This document shows positions 1-12,696 of a stretch of DNA of 64,000 nt, in pieces. The position numbers and the translations under genes were made by a program. Numbering within the stretch: the first letter of the stretch is position 1; each line of letters begins with the position of its first letter. The notes under the pieces are model-generated. The model saw nothing but the letters and a program-made list of their open reading frames with translations, had not been told where the DNA came from and ran no database searches. The stretch covers positions 7,542,344-7,606,343 of the forward strand of contig OZ025287.1 in the NCBI GenBank assembly GCA_964019165.1, in the 5' to 3' direction. The DNA is from Mastigias papua (taxonomy: Eukaryota; Cnidaria; Scyphozoa; Rhizostomeae; Mastigiidae).

Positions 1-132
1 TGCTATACTGAAACTAGTTGTGATTGTGACTGTACTTCTCTGAGTTTTCTGGTAGAGTTAAGCCCACCTTTTAGTCTTCCCTTTGTTAGACCAAAATATT
101 TTTGTTTTAAGTCTGTTGGTACTACAGAACTT

Positions 133-298
133 CACTATAGCACAAAAAGGCAGGAATATTTTTTTAGCATACTGAAAGCTTTTTTCGTCCGACACTCGTC
201 AGAGAACTCGATCCGACGTTTCATACTCTGACGAGTGTCGGACGAAAAAAGCTTTCAGTATGCTAAAAGAATGTTCCCGCTTTTTCGTGCTATGGTGA
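133..298. repeat. Foldback element with 39-bp perfect inverted arms
   Basis: The arms 166-204 and 226-264 are exact reverse complements around a 21-nt loop. The pairing continues imperfectly outward from 133-165 to 265-298. The right arm reads CTGACGA (228-234), nine bases, then GAAA (244-247), which resembles a hammerhead ribozyme core. A diverged single arm of the same family lies at about 62,160-62,275, and its flank (GTGAAGTTCTGTAGTACCAA) is the complement of 112-136 here. This is a non-autonomous dispersed repeat; its class is uncertain. Confidence 0.75.
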
Positions 299-314
299 AA
301 TATTTTTGTTTTGT

Positions 315-1001
315 TCACCTGTTGATTTCATCGTTGTCAATTTTGATGTGAGCATTCCCACAGATTTTACTTGATAGTTTGTTGTTGCCAAGTAGCATGT
401 ATTCGCACATGTAGCTACGTTTAGGCTTAGTTTTTTTTGCCTTAGCCAGTCCATGATCCCTTTTTAGCTCCTTTTTTAGGTCTTCTAAAAGTTGCATAGG
501 GTTTTCACTTCTAGAGGGAACACTTTTGTCATCGGCATACATACTGGGGTGGAATTTTGATAGAGAATTTTCAAAATCATTCGTATGCAGAGTGAGTAGT
601 AGAGGTCTCAGACATGAACCCTGTGGGATGCCACAGGTAATTTCCTGTTTCTTTGAGTTTTTTCCACCAGTGCAGCAATGCTATTTACAACCGGCTAGGT
701 ATGATCTACATTATTTTATTAGTTTATCTTTTCATCTATGTTCTTTACACTAGGTATCGGTTACATTCAGCAATGACGTAACCGTTGAATGTACCTTGCG
801 ATAAGCAGATTGGTTTCTGGATAAGAGGGTATTTGCAGTAAGAAATTCGAAAAGTTGATCGTGTAATACTTTCTCAGACAATCTTGTGATACCTGAGAAG
901 ACAGAAATAGGCTTATAGCTTTTCATTTCAGAAAGTCGTCCTGCTTTGAATTTTTTTGTTACTCGGATAGTATCAGTATAGCTCAAAAACCCTGTCTTCA
1001 C
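315..1001 (-). pseudogene. Decayed non-LTR retrotransposon reverse transcriptase fragment
   Basis: On the minus strand, 1001 to about 750 encodes an RT finger/palm segment (YKPISVFSG, then LLSRNQSAYRK). 650 to 315 continues with CGIPQGSCLRPLL and the catalytic-type MYADD, followed by a thumb-like segment. Stops and frame changes separate the parts. The sequence closely parallels the plus-strand copy at 48,940-50,000 (same FLTAN-LLSRNQ and LQLLEDLK stretches), so both are one CR1/Jockey-like family. The copy is dead. Confidence 0.8.
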
Positions 1002-1987
1002 TCATGTTATGAAGCATTGGTTTTATAATGAACTGAAGATGCTTGCTCAAGACTAAATGCAAAACTGATTTTGGTTAAAAGACTATGCACCTTTGCTCTA
1101 TTTGAATCGTTGTGGTCCATTGCCAATAATGACAAATATAGATAATATATATAAGATAAGATAAAATAATACATATATAGGACAAATATAAATAACAACA
1201 GTTAGCTTTGGTATGATGCTTTCTCCAAATGATCTACTTTCGCAAAGTCTTGCAGCTACTAACATTCTATCTCGGTTTATAGTATTCACACTGGAACTAT
1301 TTAAATAATTCACTCATAGTCAAGACAGTGACACAAATACAGCAATGACTATAACTGACATCTGAACAAACTGACGAAAGTCTCTCTTTAGAGGTTTCTG
1401 CTGTCTGACAGGGTTTTCTGTGCACTACAAAAGGCCAAGAGTTCTATGAAAAGCATATGAAAGCTTACAGGTGTTGGGCTTTCAATGTTATGAAGCTGCA
1501 TAATTCTCAGAAAGCCTTAACAATTCGTGTCGATCGGCAAAAGTCTACAAATGTTTAATTGCAGATTATTACAATCAGCTCTTGATTCTTATACATTTAG
1601 CCTAACAACATTTGTTGCAATGAATCTACACACGTGCAGCGATAATTTTGCAAGGGCACAGTGCTGCCTCCATTGCTCCCGTGGTATCTAGGGCTACTGC
1701 TCCCGTGTTTCCGGCGTCACTACTAGCAAAAGTTGGAAACTTATTTCAACGTTGCATTTATAAACTAAGAGCGTTCACGGACTGATTTGGAAACAGAGTT
1801 GAGTGAACATTCATACGGGCAATAGTTTGCCCCCTTTGCCCTTTTCCTAGACAAAGCACTCGGCAAAATCCTCTTTACATGGAGCCGAGCCACACAGTTG
1901 GTCGAGTAATTCGGCTAGGCGAGGTACGGATATCTCAATAAAATACAACTTTGTTTTCTTCAAATCAAGCCCACTGCAGGCCCATCA
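1002..1987. other. Unassigned AT-rich sequence
   Basis: No coding region, RNA gene or clear repeat was recognised here. The sequence lies between two decayed LINE copies and may be unrecognised flanking repeat. Confidence 0.5.
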
Positions 1988-3534
1988 GTGCACTCATTTG
2001 ATAAAGGTGGTATGAAACCAAACGACCCATCTAAGATATCCAATGTGTTCTGTACTTTTTTCACTTCAGCTAATGCAAAATTAAGAAAAAGTGCAATTCC
2101 CTTACGTGATTTTGTATGGAGGAACCCTGCAGCTATAGTGCAAAGACCAGCAATTCAGATTTCGGCTTGCATCAAAGTTTGAAGTTGAGCGAGAACTTAG
2201 ATCAATCAAGCATGCAAAATCAACAGGTATGGACAACACGCCCTCTGACTTGCTGAAAGATACGGCTTGTTCTATTGCTGCCCCCTTTGCTCACCTGATT
2301 AATCTCTCACTACAGACAGGAATTTTTCCAACAGATATGAAAATTGCAAAATTAGTCACAGTACATAAATCAGGCTCTCTTTTAAATTTTCATAACTATC
2401 GTCCAATCTCAGTTCTACCACCAGTTTTATCACAAGTGATCGAACTTATGGAGTTTCTTGAAAAAAATAAGCTGTTACTTTCAAATATGGAATCAAAGAC
2501 AGGGAACTGTCTTGGTTTACGAACTATGTCTTCCACTGTTCAGCAGTTGTACGTAATGGAAAATATCCGTCAAAGGCAGCGGACAAACTGAGTGGAGTTA
2601 CTCTAGGCTCCATCTTGGGCCCGTTACTATTTATCGTATTCTTTAATGACATCACTGATGCCAGGATAGTTAAATTCGCTGATGACACAGTGATCTACGT
2701 TGCCGATAAGGATATGACAGTCATATGGACCAATAAAATGTCTTTATTTCTTGTCGCGATTCTTGTACTGAATTTCATCATTTGGACCAAGCTATCAAAA
2801 AATATGGGTATTATAGCTGACTGGTTTGATGAAAATGGGTTGGTAATAAATTTGAAAAAAGGGCAAGGCCGAAGCTCTTCTTTTCGGGACGTCGCAAAGG
2901 ATTGCAAAACAGAATGAGTCACTTGATATTGTGTACTGAGGCTCTAAAATCATGAAAACCACAGAGTAGAAAATACCTCGGTATTCAAACAAATAGCACC
3001 CTGAATCTGAATACCTACTTTGTGAAATGCCTCAAACGTGCGTCATCCAGATTTCGATTGCAAGCAAAGATAAGGGATGTCCTCGATCCTACCTCCTCAA
3101 AGGCTGTGTATGACTCAATGATCCTACTAACATTCACATATTAGGGATTACTACAACTCAAGTTGACCACAACTCAAACAAAGAGACTCGTCATTTCATG
3201 GTCGGTGTGAGAAAATAATAAATGGAATTTCGAAAAATCTCGTACCAATTCAATAAGTCGTCAATGCCAGAAGCATAAGGGCGTTTATTCTTTTGCGTAA
3301 GTCTTTAGACAATGATATATGCGAGAACCTCTAAGACTATTTCGAGCTACAACAGCACAAGACAGAAACAAGGAATGTTGAATGTTTGATAAGGCTTCCC
3401 GGCTTTAGAACAGAATATGCAAGGAAGTCTTTCGGTTTCATGGGTGCAAACATCTACAACAAGCTTCCAATTGAACTCAGGAAAACTGAATCCTCAAAGC
3501 AATTCCAAGAACTGTTACAGAAACATTTCTTTTA
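1988..3534 (+). pseudogene. Decayed non-LTR retrotransposon ORF2 (RT to C-terminus)
   Basis: Collinear fragments in several frames spell a LINE ORF2. The pre-RT region at 2229 onward has SDLLKD and LSLQTGIFPTDMKIAKL, followed by NYRPISVLP. GSILGPLLFIVFFNDI and KFADDTVIY lie at about 2605-2700, and ADWFDENGLVINLKK at about 2815-2860. A C-terminal block near 3400-3534 (ARKSFGFMGANIYNKLPIELR) resembles the end of CR1/Jockey-type ORF2 proteins. Frameshifts and stops make it inactive. It belongs to a different subfamily from the copy at 315-1001. Confidence 0.8.
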
Positions 3535-4497
3535 AAACCTGTAATATATTTGGAACTTGTGGGTAGCCATTTTACATGTACTTTTTGTATAAAAAACTAA
3601 GGTCCGTTGCTGGTAGGCAGTTTCTTAAATTTTCTGGCCATTTTGCTATCAAAAGTTTCTTATATGTTTCTTAAAGGTCTTAGATAATGAATAAACGTGC
3701 TTTCAAGGTAAAGTAAACAATTCACTCACATTCCGAGGTAAACTAATTTAATGTGCTAATTCGAAGAATGATGGTGTATCAAGTCTCTCGCTAGCCTTGC
3801 TCCACACAACTTGCAAGCAATGTTTTCCAGAAATTCTCACTACTCCACCCATAGAAAAATACCTCAAACAGGCAAATATCATTCTCTTACAGAGGTGCAA
3901 ATGTATGGAACAGCCTTTCAGCTGAGACAAAGTTGCTAGTCTCCCAAACAAATTCAAGACTCTCATATGACGTAATTATAAAAGTTTCTTAGCTTTATTC
4001 AATTTGGATAGGGTTGTTCCTTAACGTTCGAAAAATTGAGCCTACCGTTTCCTATCAACTGTTTCTTATTAAAAACATGCGTTTATTTACTGATATGTAT
4101 TTATCAAAAAGACATATTTTTTTAGGCTTTCTTTCTTTTCCTTTCCATACAAGACACATATTGATAACAGCATTTTTGTTATAATGCATATCTTGTTTAT
4201 AGATTCGTTATATTATCATTATTATTACTATTAGATCTCAAACTTAACAAGCCCTCGTCAAGATACATTGTGAAGAAAATTATGAGCATGTTGATCAGAT
4301 GCAGCTATTATATTAGAAGTTTAAAATCACTGTTGTTTTTTTATATTCCACTGTGTAGTATCAATAGTAGTAACAGTAGTTCTTGTTTTCGTTGATTTTT
4401 GTTTTTTCTTTTTTGTGCATTTTTTTATTAAAGTAGAAATGTTATATAGCCAATTGTACACTACCTAGAATTAGAGAGGTCTATGATGTATAGTAGG
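3535..4497. repeat. Non-coding region with scattered AAGTTTCTTA-type repeats
   Basis: Short pieces such as AGTTTCTTAAATTTT at 3,627 and AAAGTTTCTTATATGTTTCTT at 3,651 match the ends of the small-element family seen at 4,498-5,130 and 13,236-13,673. No gene is recognised; a minus-strand open stretch at 3,748-3,966 has no recognisable protein signature. Confidence 0.4.
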
Positions 4498-5130
4498 ATA
4501 CACGTTTTTTTTGTAAGACACCTAGCTCAAGGCCTAGTACTAAAAGTTTCTTAATTTTTGGCCACATTTTAGCTCTAAAAGTTTCTTAAAAGTTTCTTAA
4601 TTTAATGAAAAAGATTGTATTGAAAACGATATAAAACATGTGGATATAGCAAACTATTAGCATGATAGCAGACAAAGGACGTTAGTGCGGCTCTAAATCT
4701 AAATCAACCTCATGTCCACATCGTTAATTTCGGTAAACTTTATATGATCTTCACTTTGGTCCTCGAAAAGGATACGGTATTGGTTCAGTTTTACGTTCCA
4801 ATGTGCCATTTGTTACAAAAATGTGCATACCATCCTCTCAACCAAAGGATCTTTCTCAGATCTTTCTCAAACAATCTATTTTAGTTGACACTTGTTACAT
4901 CCGTGGAGGAAATATATTTCACAAACCCCAGACTTTGAAACAATCTATTTTAGTTGACACTTGTTACATCCATGGAGGAAATATATTTCACAAACCCCAG
5001 GCTTTGAAATAGCACAGAAATGTCTAAAGTTTCTTAGCTCTTTCGTTATTGTTCTAAAAGTTTTTTAATTGTTTTCGTGTCTAGCACTAGGTTGCTTATA
5101 GACTGGTTTCTTATAAAAAAAACGTGTATA
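4498..5130. mobile_element. Small inverted-terminal-repeat element (MITE-like)
   Basis: The left end ATACACGTTTTTTTTGTAAG is mirrored at the right end by the complement of CTTATAAAAAAAACGTGTAT. Subterminal sequence contains CCTAGCTCAAGGCCTAG and AAAAGTTTCTTAA, shared with elements at 10,100, 13,236 and 37,390. Inside are two direct copies of a block of about 75 bp (about 4,868 and 4,938) that differ at few bases. No transposase is present, so it is non-autonomous. Confidence 0.65.
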
Positions 5131-5197
5131 TTCAATTATATGTTTCAAAAAATTATTGTTATTAGTATCATTAAATTCGATACTACTACTGAGAGGG

Positions 5198-5715
5198 TTT
5201 CTTAAGTACCTACACTATAAGCTTCTAATGATCGATCTGCTTGCTCTAACTCAACTCTCTTGCTCGTTAGATATGGGAGGAGTATATATGGGGTAGGATG
5301 TGATTGCAAAAGTATTGCAATCACGACATGCAAGCATTACGCTGCAGAAATCTAGAAATTAGTAATAAAGTAACGTTATTATACTCTCGAACATCCTAGC
5401 ACTTATGCCTATAGCAAGGGTACGTAATTTTTAAAACAACAGGAAGTCTGTAGTGTAATACTACCGATGATATGGGGATTCCATATCATGCTGTTGAGAA
5501 TTTGCGTAATAGGCAAAGATTATATGGGGATTCCATATCATACTGCTTTAGAACTGCGTCATAGGCGACCTAGGCTGTCTGGACAATACTAAATATGGCA
5601 AAGTCTCACTTCCACAGAAGAAATAATTCAAGTATGGCGCAATGCGTACTGCGTCGGCAAATAGATCCTGCTTCATCCGTATTTTCCCTCAGCTTGCACG
5701 ATGGGTAAGCTTATA
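5198..5715. repeat. Dispersed repeat block, copy 1
   Basis: The block begins TTTCTTAAGTACCTACACTA and includes ATATATGGGGTAGGAT, a TTGCAATCACGACATG stretch and ATATGGGGATTCCATAT, which occurs twice here. A copy with the same order of landmarks lies at 13,677-14,090. Both copies sit directly right of a small element with related ends, so the pair may have moved or been duplicated as one unit. Confidence 0.65.
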
Positions 5716-8389
5716 GTAGTAGAGCACACCATAGTATGTACGCTTTGACCTTTACTAACCCACCCACCCTGCACGCGTGTGTACGCTTTTGGCCTTATCC
5801 ACTCCACCGACCTTTGTCCTTCAATTTTGTCAGTAAACAAGGAACTTTAAAGAAACTGTTAGAACTAAAATGTGGCCAGGCAATAGGAACTTTCACTACT
5901 GGGCCTTGAGCCAGGTTACTTATAAAAACCCGTGTATATGAGAGAGGAGAGTAAGGGATCAGTTATTTTTAACTCCGGGTACCGGGAGGGCTTAGAAGTT
6001 GGGAGGGTATGAAAACTTTTCCAAGCACAGTTGGGGAATATGAAACTTTGTAGAGAATTTTTTGAGGGGTAAGAAATTCTTTAAGGAAAAACTCTGAAGA
6101 AAATCATCACAACGATTTGCAGAAATCTATTGATCATTGTATTTATCCATTTATAATAGCAGAACTGTCAACCTAGAATTTTCAAAACCTAGAGATTTTG
6201 GATGTCCCATAAGAAAACCAGGGAGATTTGGCGAAAAACTGGGAGACAACCAAAATTCGCTAAAAGTATAAATATAATTGAGAAAATTGTGCTCGGCAAA
6301 CAGATTACAACAAAAGTAATCATGAACAGTAGAATATCTTGGCTATCTGGGTACCTCAGCTGCATATAAACAGGCCCTCAATATCAATAAATAAGTTTTT
6401 AGTTTGCTTAGATATATTTAGTATTGTAAACTAGCTTTGTATTATTTACCTGAAGGTTACATTTCGTGTTAGAGCGATGCGTAGATAAAATAAGCCACTA
6501 AAGCCAGGACAGGGACGTGCAGAATTAAAACATTTGATGAGCAACGAAAACTAATCTATGCCACCTCAAAGAACGACTCCCTGTAAAATCAGCGGTTTTA
6601 TTTCCTTATTTCCTTATTTATTCTAATTATTGTTAAGTGTATTTATGAAAGTTTCTTTATGTAACTATTGCTTCAAGCTTATCGGCTGCTTTCTTTTGCT
6701 ACATCCCCCCCCCCACCCCCACTCAAAGTCGTTCGGCATGCCACTTAAGAAACCAGATTGCTTATCAAGTGCGAAAGACTGAAAAAGAAGGGAAAGTAAT
6801 AGGGTGTTGATGTGTAAAGGATATGAAAGCAACTCACAGGCAAGATATTTTTGAGAAGGAAGTGGGAAGCCTCTCACCGCTTTTGGTAGCAGAGACAGAC
6901 AGGCATTGCTCAAGAACATTGACCTGGAAAGCTTCTGCGTGGATTCGGCAGAAAACTCACTTTCCGCCCGCTCTCACTGACTGACTTCGCACCACAACAA
7001 TGTGCCACCCCCTTCTCTGCGGAAGCACTACCTCTAAGCGGAAGAAGGCCGAGGCAACTCGTGACAGCTGAAATTATGACAGCGAAGACAACAACCCACG
7101 TTATAATAGTTTGCAATATCCATTCAGTGGCTCCTGATACCCTATTAGCAGAGAAAGGGCTGACTACACCCTGGGGGCGAAATTATGACTATCATAGACT
7201 TCCACCTACGCTATAATGATATTTCATATAAACAGTCTGCCGTGCTGCCAATTTTCTCTTATTGTGACGTTGACTGGTAACCCCATGCTGTCATGTCATG
7301 ATTTCTATTTGTCACAGGATCATGTCAGCCCTCCTCCGCTTCAATGTCAGCTGGTGTCAGCCCACCTCTGCTTGGGAGTAAATGCTATTAGCGTGGGTTG
7401 ATGGGGTCGTAATATCTGCTGACACAGGATTGTATCAGCCCTCCTCTTTTAGGGTGTTGCATATTGTGCTGCTAGTTTTTCCCATGAGTGAGTAGGGCTC
7501 CCTGATTTACGTGAACCGAATCTCTCTATATAAATTAGGTAGCGATAACTAATGGGGAAAAGTTTCCAGAAGGCCCATATACCTTCCCTAGTGGTGGCTG
7601 GTAAAATCAAAGACTTTCGCCATTTGTTAGGGCCCACTCGTAGGGGCGCAAATGCAATTTATTTTAGGGGGTGTGCGTGCACGGGAGTCAATTTTGGGGT
7701 ATTATAAACAGCAATTTGATACGTGCTGAGCCAGAGTGCGACCGATTTATCCTCAATAAATTGTGACTAGGACCGGGTGTCAAAATTATTAGGGGGTGTC
7801 TCTTTGACACAAAACGCCTCTCTACCTCTAAAGCTACGTATTTTAAAGAAAAACTAAGCCATTACGAAAATCGAGATGTAAATAATAGTAATGATAATAA
7901 TAATATGGCAAAATTGGGCATATCCATTATAGATGTGGCTCTTCAACTCCTGAACAAAAACAAACCAAAGTAAAGACTAGATGAAAGCTTATTTTACAAT
8001 TTCTATTATATTTAAAGGAAATAGATAGAAATGAAAAAGGAAACAGTATATATAAAATTACCCATTATAATGAGCTCTTTGCTTTTTCTCCTGTTCGCTA
8101 TATCGGGGGCTTGCAATATCGAGAGTCTACCGTTTAGTGAAGGATGTATCAAGACTAGTTAAATTGATACCAAGTAGAGGTTCATTGTCGCTCCAAAAAC
8201 TCAAGGTCATAAGCTTCAAGTGCTACTACTTATTGTTAAACTGTTGTAAGGAAATATGTCTATTAATAATAGCAATTTGTTTACAGTTGGCAGCGTTCAG
8301 TTATACCATAAGCATGAAAGATAACTATAGAGTCCCTAATTTTTTGACAGAAATTTTACATAATCTGCAGATGCAAAAATTTCCATCCC
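5716..8389. other. Gene-free stretch with repeat debris
   Basis: No gene is supported. Around 5,835-5,935 there is a reverse-oriented end of the AAGTTCCTTA family (GGGCCTTGAGCCAGGTTACT then TATAAAAACCCGTGTATA). Poly-C/poly-G runs occur near 6,705 and 7,640-7,800. The open frames here are short and lack family signatures. Confidence 0.4.
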
Positions 8390-10100
8390 ATAGTTTTATT
8401 TTCCGTTTCAATTCAGAAAGAGTGTTGGTTCTTTGATTTCTTTTTGTAATGTGGACCACAAAGGCAACTTCTGTATTGAATATTTCCTATTCCGTATGTT
8501 GTTGTCTTGGGCTTTGGCAGTTGCAAATGATTTTTACTTCTCAAGTTGTACTGCCTATTTCGCTCATTAAAAACGTCCCTCTTAAGAGCTGGATTCAAAC
8601 TATGTTTTGTTTTGTATATTTCTTTCATTAGCAACTGCAGATTATGCTAACGAATGGTCAAAGTTATTTTCATCAGCTTTTCAAACTCTGTTTCCCTACC
8701 TTTGCTTGCTAGGCGCAATGCTCCTTCTCGGATTTAGCTTTGAATTTAACATCCTATCATGGAACATCTATACAAGGGGACAATAGTTAAACTGTGACTT
8801 AATGAAAGACTTCATTAAAATTTCCAGTTTGAAAGGATAACTATAGGTGGACAAGCGAGCAAGTGGTATTAATTAGTATTGGACATGCTAGTTGGTGTTC
8901 ATTAGCATATTTAGTTATAATTAAGCTACACTGTAAACAAGCTTCAAATCAAGTAAAAAAATGCTTTCTGAAGCTTATTTCTTATCAACAGTTATGCCTA
9001 GCAGTTTTTCATGATCACTTTCAACGATGGTCGAATTTCTAATTGTAGCTGTTGCTTTGTAGCATTTAGCACCAAATACCATAAGGTGACACTTGTCATC
9101 ATTTAGTTTTAAGTAATTGTCAGAAAACCGTTTTGCAACCAAAGTACCGTTTGTTTCTAATTTAGAACAATAGTTTCAAGAGCTAGATGGCATACAGAGA
9201 TAACTGTATCATCAGCATAGTTGCAGGTGTTAGTGGAACAAACACGAAAAATCATTTATTAATACATTAGACAGTAAAGGCTCTAGAACTGTCCTCTGAG
9301 GTACCCCCAAAGTTAATTTCTTTCCAATCACTGAAAGTATTGTTCACCTGAAGTGCATCCAGGTTAAGTCCATAGGCATTCAAATTCGCAATTATAAGAT
9401 TATTGTTTACACTTTCACATCCTTTTGAAAGATTCATGGCAAGTGCTCCAGCCAGCCCCTTATTATCAATGGTATTCTTACAACGTTGTAAGAGATTCAA
9501 TAAGACGTGTTGTGTACTGTACCCTTGTCTAAACCCTCCTAAGAGCGGTGAGAAGAATTGTCCCATATTCTCATACAATTGATTGTATCAAAGCAGTTCA
9601 AACAATTTCGAAATTGCAGTTAGGAGGCCTTTTGGACTATAATTTCTTCTTGCACGTATTGTCAGCCTTCCTAAAAAGCGAAGATAAATCAGCGCTTTTC
9701 CGATCATTTGGGAAACTACCTTCGTCAATCAGTTTATCGAATAGCTCAACAAGAGGGAAACAAAACAGTTCAGCGTTAGTTTTCAATATTTTGGAGGGAT
9801 TGATTTCTCTGGTGAAGCTTTTCTAGGATCTAAATTTTTCAACAGTTCCAACATGTCTTCGACCGTAGCTTTCCTAAATGAAAACTTTATGGTGCTATCA
9901 GTAGATCCATTTATGTTGAGGATACTATAGTGTGATTCAAAATACTTTATAACCCTTGAGCATGGGCCCCCATTAAGATCATTCAAAGAGTCTTCACCAT
10001 TTGCACAGGAGTTGTCCAGGATTTCTGTCATATTCACAAAACAATCATTCATAATCTCAGTAAATTTACCCTCATTTGATTCTACAGCATAATTTTCTAA
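8390..10100 (-). pseudogene. Decayed CR1/Jockey-like LINE ORF2
   Basis: Reading down the minus strand from about 10,100, the fragments follow LINE order. A pre-RT segment has TIKFSFRKATVEDMLELLKN. RT pieces follow near 9,578-9,267 (GGFRQGYSTQHVLLNLL, KGCESVNNNLI), then NYLKLNDDKCHLMVFG at about 9,115. A C-terminal block at 8,634-8,413 has NRQYNLRSKNHLQLPK followed by TTTYGIGNIQYRS. Several stops and frameshifts are present. A small element of another family is inserted or joined at the upstream end (10,100-10,537). Confidence 0.75.
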
Positions 10101-10537
10101 TAAATGCTCTTTTCTACAAGGAGCCACTTTATAAGGGACCCACATGTCGAATGCTGAAATATTTAAGGAACTTACACTGCTACAGGAAAATTCTCTAAGT
10201 AACGTTTCAATTTCAAAACTGCTTCTAACAGCAAACACTCAAGAATTAGGAAGCCGGTTCCATTCATTTGCAGCCAAAACCAGCATAGATTGTTTGCTAT
10301 GCTTGTGTCAAGTGTTTCATGTTTCATTGGTCTTAAGTTACAGCCAAAATTTAAAGGCAAAATTCAGAACTTCCTTGTTTACTTGCGTCTGTACCATATG
10401 TATGGCACTAATTGTTCACTGAAAGTTAAGAAACTATTAAGGAACTTTTAGTACTAAAAATTGGACTATTTGGGTCCAAAAATAAAGAACTTTTAGAACT
10501 AGGCCTTGAGTTAGGTTCCTTATGAAAAAGCATGTAG
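10100..10537 (-). mobile_element. AAGTTCCTTA-family small element, reverse orientation
   Basis: The reverse complement aligns by eye through most of its length with 13,236-13,673. Shared landmarks include TTCCTTAA, TTTTGGCTGTAAC, AAGCATAGCAAA, GGAACC(G/A)GCTTCCTAATTCTTG and a terminal CCTTATAAAGTGG. The plus-strand right end reads AGTTAGGTTCCTTATGAAAA. It adjoins the LINE at 8,390-10,100, indicating nested insertion. No transposase is seen. Confidence 0.65.
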
Positions 10538-10599
10538 CTTTTTTCTGCCTCTTGTAAGCTGCCCGGTTTTCACTTGTTCACACTTTATTACAATTCTAC

Positions 10600-11230
10600 G
10601 ATGTTTTTGGAAATATGTTATAAGGTGGCATAATCAGCAAGCATGGTGATTTGACTATTTTGAAGAGAAAATGGAAGGTTATAAATGTAGATCAAAAACA
10701 GTAGAGGACAGAGACAAGAGCCTTGCAGGACTGCACAATTGATGCCGTCTATCCCCCGAGGACACGAAATTCACTCTGCAAGAATTACATGCTGTTCCTT
10801 AGATTCGATGCGAGCCATACATTCTCAGAACCGATGATGCCATGACTTTTGAGTTTTGTAAGTAGAATTTCGTGATCTGCAGTGTCAAATGCTTTTTTGA
10901 AGTTTGTGAACTCCATTGCTGTACACCAACCCTTATCCATGTTAAGATACCTGTCACTAGTAAAGTTAAGCAAACAAGTGACGACAGAGTGCACTGATCT
11001 AAACCCAAACTATGTATGGAAGACAGGAGTTCATTCCTGTCAAGATAGAAACGGAAGTACTAGTTGGTCTAGCAGTAGATCATCATTGGTTTGAGAGCTT
11101 TTGAGAATGGGACCACTCTAGCAATTTTCCAGTCCTCTGAGAATACACCAGTTGCAATCGAAAGATTAAATATGTCAAAAAATGATTCGACAATAACAGG
11201 CAAGCTTAACTTTTAAAAACTGGTTAGGAA
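10600..11230 (-). pseudogene. Second decayed LINE RT fragment
   Basis: The minus strand carries SRTEGIPNQFLKVKL (about 11,250-11,200), then VHSVVTCLLNFTSDRYLNMD, FTNFKKAFDTADHEILLTKL and, near 10,740, VLQGSCLCPLLFLIYI. These are RT motifs in the right order, interrupted by stops. It is a different copy from that at 8,390-10,100, because the corresponding RT regions of both are present side by side. Confidence 0.75.
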
Positions 11231-12696
11231 TTCCTTCAGTACGAGATCTCTTGGATGTTGTTAAGAGCCTGTTGATAAGGAGAAGCTTCCCCGGCATTTT
11301 CCCAGTGAAGCGGGAATCTTGGTCAGTCTGGAAAATGATAATTAACCTTTCATATGGAAACATTTCCCACTTTTCCTTAGGCGTATGCATATGAATGGCG
11401 CACATCTCACAATGGGTAGACATCACTGCACATGTGCAAATACAGATCTAGTTTCCCGTTTTGCCAGGAAAATGTGTTTAACTGGTTCATATGGGGGAAG
11501 ATTTCCTCGGCTAGCCGCAGGCACGCCTGCCCGCACCGAGGTCAGGGGGGCAAGTTTCCTATTGAGAGCACATTATAAGCATTTTTGCACTAAAACTAGT
11601 AAGTCCTTGGGAAGGGCAGGAGGGGCAGCTGCCCCCTGCCCCCCTCCCCCCGCGTAGGCGTCCCTGGCTAGCCGGGATCCCGGTAGCATTCTACTGAGAT
11701 CTTGGCTAACCTGATAAATATTTTCTAATGTGAACGGGTTTGTAATTTGATATGGTTTAGATATATGCAGTTAGACCTCGGAAGACCGAGATTCCCGCTT
11801 TACCGGGAAATGCCGGGGAAACTTTCTCTATATGAACAGTCCCTAACCTGCATGGAAGCTGAATGAGAGCGCCTTGCAATAAGATGAAGCTGCGATCGAA
11901 TATCGCTAATTAAATTCAACTATGGGGCACTGCCAGCTGCCCCTGCCCCCTTACTGGCTATAGGCCTGTTAAAGGTACGGTGCGTAACTTCTACCCCTTG
12001 AAACCTGATTTCATATGTACTGTTCTATGCAGGTTCTATGTATAGCTTAAGGATTAATAAAAATGCTAGTTTGAATGGCTCTCAACATGCCATGCATTCT
12101 TCCTGGATTCTGGTATTAGAGTATAAAGAATTTTTGACAAAGAAAGAATTTTTGACAAAGAAATACGCCTTACATTTGTAAACCAGTTTTGAAAACTCGT
12201 CCCACTAGTCTATATCGAGTGCTTATTTTTAGCAACACTGCCGCCCTCGCAATCTTCTATTAGGCCCTACTGACACAAACCTCTAAACTGGCTGAAAGTA
12301 GCTTGATTAGGGCAGTTTAGACCTGAAACAGCATACCAGTTGGGGCATCTACTATTGTATGGATCGACCGATCAACCTCTTTGGGCTGAAACGAATTTAT
12401 AGTTACGTTCACAACCTCAAGCTACACAGCGCATATTGATTTCTTTTGAAAGTTCTATTTCTCTGACTAGGGGAATCTGAACAGTTACTTTTGGACAATG
12501 TATCACAGGTGCGCAACTGCGCGGTGGGTCCTGGGGGTTTAGACCCCTTCTTTTTTCCAAAAAAGATAAAAATACCCTCTTTTTCGGGAATTTTGAAACT
12601 GTTTTCATAGTAGTTTTGTTAAGTAGACCTACTTGTACTCTTAAGTAACCAAATCCTAAAACTTCCCGTGCGACTGCATTTGCTTCTAAGGCCGCT
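11231..12696. other. Gene-free stretch, GC-rich patch near 11,600
   Basis: No gene is supported. At 11,600-11,660 a GC-rich, C-run patch (GGGGCAGCTGCCCCCTGCCC) is followed by CCCGCGTAGGCGTCCCTGGCTAG, which looks like dispersed-repeat sequence. A 19-bp direct duplication (AAAGAATTTTTGACAAAGA) lies at about 12,127-12,165. Confidence 0.4.
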
